In this document: piece after piece, positions 60,058-64,000 of the stretch
Layout: each line of letters opens with the position of its first letter
Numbering within the stretch: position 1 is the stretch's first letter
From: Bryobacterales bacterium
Lineage (GTDB): Bacteria > Acidobacteriota > Terriglobia > Bryobacterales > Bryobacteraceae
DNA length: 64,000 nucleotides
Assembly: GCA_020852175.1 (NCBI GenBank)
Contig: JADZBH010000012.1
Location: forward strand, 124,001 to 188,000
Direction: 5' to 3'
Made by a program: the position numbers and the translations under genes
The notes under the pieces: model-generated
The model's input: only the letters and a program-made list of their open reading frames with translations
Database searches by the model: none
Told to the model about the DNA's origin: nothing

Positions 60058-61974
60058 ATGCTGGTTGCCATGGATTCCTTGACACCCTATCTATCGCTCG
60101 TCGTAACCGCCCGGAACGACGATCATGGCGGGGATCTGTTGAAAAGGATGCAGGCGTTCACCGACGGCTGGATTGAGCAATCGAACCGCTACGGTCTCCC
60201 ATCGGAACTGATTATCGTGGAGTGGAATCCGTTGCCGGGGCGTGCGCCACTGGCCGAGGCGCTGCGTTGGCCGGAAGGGAATCACTACTGCGAGGTACGG
60301 GTTCTGACCGTTCCGGCCGAAGTGCACCAGCGGTACCGGCACGCCGCGGTCCTTGGCCTGTATCAGATGATCGCGAAGAATGTAGGAATTCGCCGGGCGC
60401 GCGGAAATTTCGTCCTGGCGACGAATATTGACATTTTATTTTCGTCGGAACTGGTGGAACGTTTAGCGCGACAGGACTTGCGTCCGGAAAAGATGTACCG
60501 GATGGACCGTTTGGATGCGCGGAGCGAAATTCCGGAGAATGCAGGAGTGGAAGAGCGTTTGGCGTGGTGTGGACGAAACCTGCTGCGTGTGAATTCGCGC
60601 AATGGGTCGTTTCCGGTAACCCCCGATGGCGTACCGGTGCCTGGCGAGCAGGATATCGTGAGGCCCAACGCCGGAATTTCCCTGGCAATGGACTGGTATT
60701 CGCCGGAATCCTATGCGGGGACTCCCTACCGCTGGCTGCCGGACCGGGCGACGCTGCTCCTCCAGGCGCCCGAGGGACCGGAGGCGGGCGAACTTTCGAT
60801 CGATCTGGAACCTGGGATGGGCACGGGGTATGGCCCATTTCTGTTGTGCGTGACGAAGAAGGACGGCACGCTGCTGGCCGAACGCCGCGTGAGCGGACGG
60901 ACGACAGTGACCGTGCCCACGGGGTTGCAACCGGCGGAGCAAGGCGCTCTGGTGCTCCACGTCGTGGGCGGCGGATTGCGTATCCAAAAGGACCCGAGAT
61001 TGGCGAACGTACAGGTGCGGTCGATTGCCTGGGGTGGCGCGATGCCTTTGCAAACCGTACAGCCGCGGCGGCGCTTGCGCTGGTGGTTGGGACATCTTTA
61101 CAGGCGCTGGCGAGGCATTGAACTTCCGCCGCCGACGGTGCATGACCGCGAGGAGAAGGGTTTGAAGTCGGGCATCGAATTCGAGGGCGGCTGGAGCCAT
61201 TGGGAGCGGCTGGGTTCGGGATTGGCGCGGTGGCCCGGCGAGCGGGCCGCGCTGACATTGACGGCGTCCGGCGGCGCGCACGAATTGGAGCTGGACGTGG
61301 AGCCCGGTCCAGGCGCCGTGGGACGGACGGTGACACTGGTGCTGTGTGGCGCGGATGGGAGTGAGTTGGCTCGCGCGGCCATCGCCGGGCGGACACGTTT
61401 GCGATGGCAGGCCGGTACGCCCGCCCCCGGAAAGCTGACCGTCGGAATCCGGGGCGATCTGGCGGAGGCTACGGCAGGCCGCTCGGAACCGATGCTGACA
61501 CTGCACGGCGTGGAATGGCGTGCCGCGCGGCCCGGGTCCACCACCGCGCACGCCTTTGAATGCGTGGACGCGGAGGATGTCCCCGTTCACCTGCACACGA
61601 ACGGGTGCGGCGACTTCACCCTGCTGTCGCGCGAGGCCTGGTTCGACCTGCGCGGCTACCCGGAGTTCGACGCCTTTTCCATGAATATCGACTCTGTATT
61701 CTGCTGGGCGGCCCATCACGCGGGATACCGCGAGGAGATGCTGAACGATCCGATGCGCACCTACCACATCGAGCACGGCAGGGCCTCGGGATGGACGCCG
61801 GAGGGCGAAGCGGCATTGTACGAACGGATCGCCAAGAAGCGGATACCCTGGCTTGACTATGAAACGGTGATCGCCTGGGCGCGCGATATGAACCGGTTCG
61901 GCTTGCCCATTCTCTTCAACAATGAAAACTGGGGGCTGGCCTCGGACCGGTTCGCCGAGCGTGTCATACGGTGA
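60058..61974 (+). CDS. Glycosyltransferase with two inserted beta-rich modules
   Basis: 638 residues from ATG 60058 (AAGG site upstream; ATG 60070 is the alternative). A GT-A-like start (YLSLVVTARNDDHGGDLL, IVEWNP, VLATNIDILFSSEL) runs to about residue 205. The matching GT-like end begins near 500 (HTNGCGDFTLLSREAWFDL, FDAFSMNIDSVF, RTYHIEHGRASGW). Between them are two beta-rich modules, about 212-327 and 376-488, which resemble each other (LDLEPG/LDVEPG, LLCV..DG/LVLCGADG, VSGRT/IAGRT, VRSIAW/LHGVEW). It probably glycosylates the surface polysaccharide. The stop overlaps the next gene by 4 nt. Confidence 0.82.
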   Translation: MLVAMDSLTPYLSLVVTARNDDHGGDLLKRMQAFTDGWIEQSNRYGLPSELIIVEWNPLPGRAPLAEALRWPEGNHYCEVRVLTVPAEVHQRYRHAAVLGLYQMIAKNVGIRRARGNFVLATNIDILFSSELVERLARQDLRPEKMYRMDRLDARSEIPENAGVEERLAWCGRNLLRVNSRNGSFPVTPDGVPVPGEQDIVRPNAGISLAMDWYSPESYAGTPYRWLPDRATLLLQAPEGPEAGELSIDLEPGMGTGYGPFLLCVTKKDGTLLAERRVSGRTTVTVPTGLQPAEQGALVLHVVGGGLRIQKDPRLANVQVRSIAWGGAMPLQTVQPRRRLRWWLGHLYRRWRGIELPPPTVHDREEKGLKSGIEFEGGWSHWERLGSGLARWPGERAALTLTASGGAHELELDVEPGPGAVGRTVTLVLCGADGSELARAAIAGRTRLRWQAGTPAPGKLTVGIRGDLAEATAGRSEPMLTLHGVEWRAARPGSTTAHAFECVDAEDVPVHLHTNGCGDFTLLSREAWFDLRGYPEFDAFSMNIDSVFCWAAHHAGYREEMLNDPMRTYHIEHGRASGWTPEGEAALYERIAKKRIPWLDYETVIAWARDMNRFGLPILFNNENWGLASDRFAERVIR

Positions 61975-62894
61975 GCGGAGGCGATCACCAGATCCGCGTG
62001 GACGCCGCGCAGGCGGGACAGCGGCTGGACCATGTGCTGGCGGCGGCGCTCCCGCAATACAGCCGTTCGCGGTTGCAAGCGTGGATTCGCGCCGGTCGCG
62101 TCACCGTGAACGGGGCTACGGCCAAGGCGAGCGATATGCTGCGCGGCGGCGAAGAACTGTGCGTGACGCCGGCGGCGCCGCCTCCGCTGCGCGCCTATGC
62201 CGAGGACCTGCCGCTGCGAGTGGTCTATGAGGACGCGGCGGCGGTCGTGGTGGACAAACCGGCGGGCATGGTGGTGCACATGGGCGCGGGGCGTCACGAA
62301 GGAACGCTGGTGAACGCACTGCTGCACCGGTTCGGAGGGTTATCGGCCGAGGGCGGACAGGAGCGGCCCGGAATCGTGCACCGCATCGACCGCGAGACGA
62401 GCGGCCTGCTGGTGGTGGCGCGCACCGACGAGGCGCACCGCGCGCTGGCGGCACAGTTTGCCGCCCGCACTGTCGGGAAGGAGTATCTGGCGCTGGTGCA
62501 CGGCGTGGTGAAAGCGGACGCCGGACGCGTGGAAAAGCCCATCGCGCGGGATCCAAACAACCGCCTGCGCATGACGTGGCGTCTGGAGACCGGACGCGCG
62601 GCGGTGTCCGAGTACCGCGTGCTGCGGCGGTACGAGCCGTGCACCTTTCTTTCGATACGGATCCTCACCGGGCGGACGCACCAGATTCGCGTGCACATGA
62701 GTTCGCTGGGCCATCCGCTGGTGGGGGACCGGCTGTACGGAGCCCCCATGAACGCGCCAGGCATTCCACCGCCAGGGCGCGTGTTTCTGCATGCGCACCG
62801 GCTGGAGTTCGATTCACCGGCGGCGGGCGGCCGCGTCCGGGTGGAGTCGCCCCTGCCGGAGGAACTTGAGCGGATTCTGGCCGGGCTCCTATAA
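61971..62894 (+). CDS. RluA/RluD-family 23S rRNA pseudouridine synthase
   Basis: 307 residues from GTG 61971, overlapping the glycosyltransferase stop (GTGA). An S4 domain (about 15-75, QRLDHVLAAALPQYSRSRLQAWI) is followed by the catalytic domain with IVHRIDRETSGLLVVAR, where the Asp is the nucleophile; TGRTHQIRVHM and HPLVGDRLYG are family motifs. The S4 domain and the motif make RluD (23S rRNA 1911/1915/1917) the best guess. A housekeeping gene, its overlap with a polysaccharide gene is odd. Confidence 0.9.
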   Translation: MSGGDHQIRVDAAQAGQRLDHVLAAALPQYSRSRLQAWIRAGRVTVNGATAKASDMLRGGEELCVTPAAPPPLRAYAEDLPLRVVYEDAAAVVVDKPAGMVVHMGAGRHEGTLVNALLHRFGGLSAEGGQERPGIVHRIDRETSGLLVVARTDEAHRALAAQFAARTVGKEYLALVHGVVKADAGRVEKPIARDPNNRLRMTWRLETGRAAVSEYRVLRRYEPCTFLSIRILTGRTHQIRVHMSSLGHPLVGDRLYGAPMNAPGIPPPGRVFLHAHRLEFDSPAAGGRVRVESPLPEELERILAGLL

Positions 62895-62895
62895 T
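62866..62895 (+). promoter_or_regulatory. Promoter candidate for the VWA protein gene
   Basis: TTGAGC (62866-62871) and TATAAT (62890-62895) are separated by 18 nt, a good sigma-70-type pair. It lies across the end of the pseudouridine synthase gene, 18 nt before the VWA start at 62914. Confidence 0.55.
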
Positions 62896-62913
62896 CGTTG
62901 CAGAGTACCTTCC

Positions 62914-63861
62914 ATGAAGTTGTCCCTTGCCGTCTTCGCCACTTTGCTATTCGCCGTGTCCGTTCCGGCGCAAGCGCCCCCGGCTCCGCAGCCCCGGCAG
63001 CCCGTACAGGAGTTGGATGAAGCCGACCGCATCCGCCTGGATGTAACGCGCGTGAACGTGCTGTTCGCCGTGACGGACAAGCGCGGCCGCTTCGTAACAG
63101 ACCTCGAAAAAGATCAATTTGAAATCTTCGAGGGGAAGCACAGGCAGGAGATTCTCGAATTTGTCAGGGAGAGCGACCTGCCGCTGCGGCTGGCCATCCT
63201 GGTGGACACCTCGAACTCGATTCGCGACCGCTTCCGGTTCCAGCAGGAGGCCGCGGTGGAGTTTCTCAAAAGCGTGATGCGCCCGGCGCAGGACAAAGCC
63301 GTGGTGGTGGGCTTCGACACCTCGCCCGAAATGGTATCGGACCTCTCCAACGACATGGACGCCCTGGAAAAGTCCATTCGCAACATGCGCCCGGGAGGCG
63401 GCACCGCGCTGTATGACGCGATTTTCTTCGCCTGCCGGGACAAGTTGGGACAGGATCAGCCGCGGCACAAGTACCGCCGGGCGATGGTGATTCTCACCGA
63501 CGGCGAGGATACGCAGTCAAGGTATTCGCGCGATCAAGCCCTGGAGATGGCGCACAAGGCCGATGTGATCGTGTATGGCATTTCGACCAACATCACGCGG
63601 ATTCAAACCGACGGCGACAAGGTGCTGAAGTATTTCGCCTCCGAGACCGGCGGCATGACGTTCTTCCCGTTCAAGGTGGAGGACCTGGCGCAGTCGTTCG
63701 AAAACATCGCCAACGAGATGCGGCACCAGTACAGCGTGCTGTACCGCCCGGAGCCTTTGCGCGCCGATGGGCAGTACCACGAAGTGAACATCCGGGTGAA
63801 GAACCGGCGGGATTACACGGTGCGTGCGCGCAAGGGCTACTACGCGCCGAAGTTCAACTAG
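62914..63861 (+). CDS. Secreted VWFA-domain protein, acidobacterial type
   Basis: 315 residues from ATG 62914; the frame is open further upstream only in the pseudouridine synthase gene. The signal peptide is MKLSLAVFATLLFAVSVPAQA. VLFAVTDKRGRFVTDLEKDQFEIFE is the pre-VWA region common to the acidobacterial VWFA-related family. LAILVDTSNSIRDRFR has the DxSxS metal-binding (MIDAS) motif with Asp-Thr-Ser-Asn-Ser, and LTDGEDTQSRYS has the later Asp. These proteins bind other proteins at the surface or in the periplasm. Function unknown. It has its own promoter candidate. Confidence 0.9.
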   Translation: MKLSLAVFATLLFAVSVPAQAPPAPQPRQPVQELDEADRIRLDVTRVNVLFAVTDKRGRFVTDLEKDQFEIFEGKHRQEILEFVRESDLPLRLAILVDTSNSIRDRFRFQQEAAVEFLKSVMRPAQDKAVVVGFDTSPEMVSDLSNDMDALEKSIRNMRPGGGTALYDAIFFACRDKLGQDQPRHKYRRAMVILTDGEDTQSRYSRDQALEMAHKADVIVYGISTNITRIQTDGDKVLKYFASETGGMTFFPFKVEDLAQSFENIANEMRHQYSVLYRPEPLRADGQYHEVNIRVKNRRDYTVRARKGYYAPKFN

Positions 63862-63874
63862 GCTTGCCGGCTGG

Positions 63875-64000
63875 CTATTGGCGGGGGGCCAACCCCTTCA
63901 CCATGGTCAACAACATGACCACCTTCGTCTTGGCCTTGATGCCGTGTTCGAGGTTGGGCGTCATATAGGCGAAAGCGCCGGCGCTCACTTCCATTCGCTC
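63875..64000 (-). CDS. C-terminal part of a probable cupin-domain protein, cut by window edge
   Basis: On the minus strand a frame open from the window end gives 41 residues (ERMEVSAGAFAYMTP and LEHGIKAKTKVVMLLTMVK) to TAG 63877-63875. The phrase AGAFAYMTPNLEHGI with His-Gly, followed by a strand ending VMLL, is like the last strands of small cupin proteins. The fold call is tentative because the remainder is outside the window. It converges on the VWA gene. Confidence 0.5.
   Translation of the reverse strand, partial: ERMEVSAGAFAYMTPNLEHGIKAKTKVVMLLTMVKGLAPRQ

Overview
The window is about 64 kb of GC-rich bacterial chromosome with dense coding on both strands, no tRNA or rRNA genes, and no insertion sequence, CRISPR array or phage module. 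Gene content points to Acidobacteriota of the Bryobacterales/Solibacter type. Indicators are the many exported sulfatases, a DUF1080 glycosidase-like protein, a VWFA-related secreted protein of the type common in Acidobacteria, a futalosine-pathway menaquinone gene, LytS/LytTR signalling, and Tat-exported versions of enzymes that are usually cytoplasmic. The taxonomic call is an inference from gene content, not from a marker gene.

Layout. 1-14365 carries a uridine kinase tail, sulfatase 1, a PEP-mutase-family enzyme, an acyl-CoA dehydrogenase and a LolA-like protein. It continues with an orphan Hcp facing a peptidoglycan-binding Cys hydrolase, a radical SAM protein, a membrane spermidine-synthase-like protein, sulfatase 2 and DUF1080. 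It ends with an Hpt protein, MqnD and a HEAT-repeat protein. 14402-21537 holds a degenerate hybrid histidine kinase, a zinc-ribbon membrane protein, a hexuronate-type MFS transporter overlapping sulfatase 3, a sugar nucleotidyltransferase and a LytTR regulator. 21534-25405 is a tight minus-strand unit of prfB (with its programmed +1 frameshift), the Sua5-type tRNA t6A gene, a LytS-like kinase and the LytTR regulator.

25462-34799 contains DUF3500, a phosphoesterase, a regulator/membrane protein pair, a Tat-targeted mannonate-dehydratase homologue and an SPL-like radical SAM protein. It then has an overlapping Nudix-fucosidase-sulfatase unit, a coiled-coil lipoprotein and an HDOD protein. 34892-48505 contains an ABC exporter and a three-gene overlapping unit (sulfatase 5, FAD oxidoreductase, propeller-PHP protein) divergent from sulfatase 6. 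It ends with an Old Yellow Enzyme/MFS pair, an ankyrin protein and a small HMA-like protein. 48535-51125 is a TonB receptor behind a cobalamin riboswitch, hence BtuB. 51274-56032 has a UbiA-family prenyltransferase, an RND-type adaptor, an unrecognised secreted protein and PEP carboxykinase. 56048-61974 is a surface-polysaccharide block with an ABC exporter, an epimerase, a UDP-sugar dehydrogenase and an unusual glycosyltransferase. An rluD-like gene, the VWA protein and a partial cupin gene close the window.

Themes. The window looks built for breaking down sulfated, uronate- and fucose-containing polysaccharides: six sulfatases, a GH29 fucosidase, a uronate-type transporter and a mannonate dehydratase homologue. 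It also makes and exports its own surface glycan. Many neighbouring genes overlap by exactly 4 nt, which suggests translational coupling. The strongest leads for novelty are the glycosyltransferase with two related inserted modules, the hybrid kinase with a broken ATP-binding site, the propeller-PHP/oxidoreductase/sulfatase unit, and the orphan Hcp with a facing Cys hydrolase.
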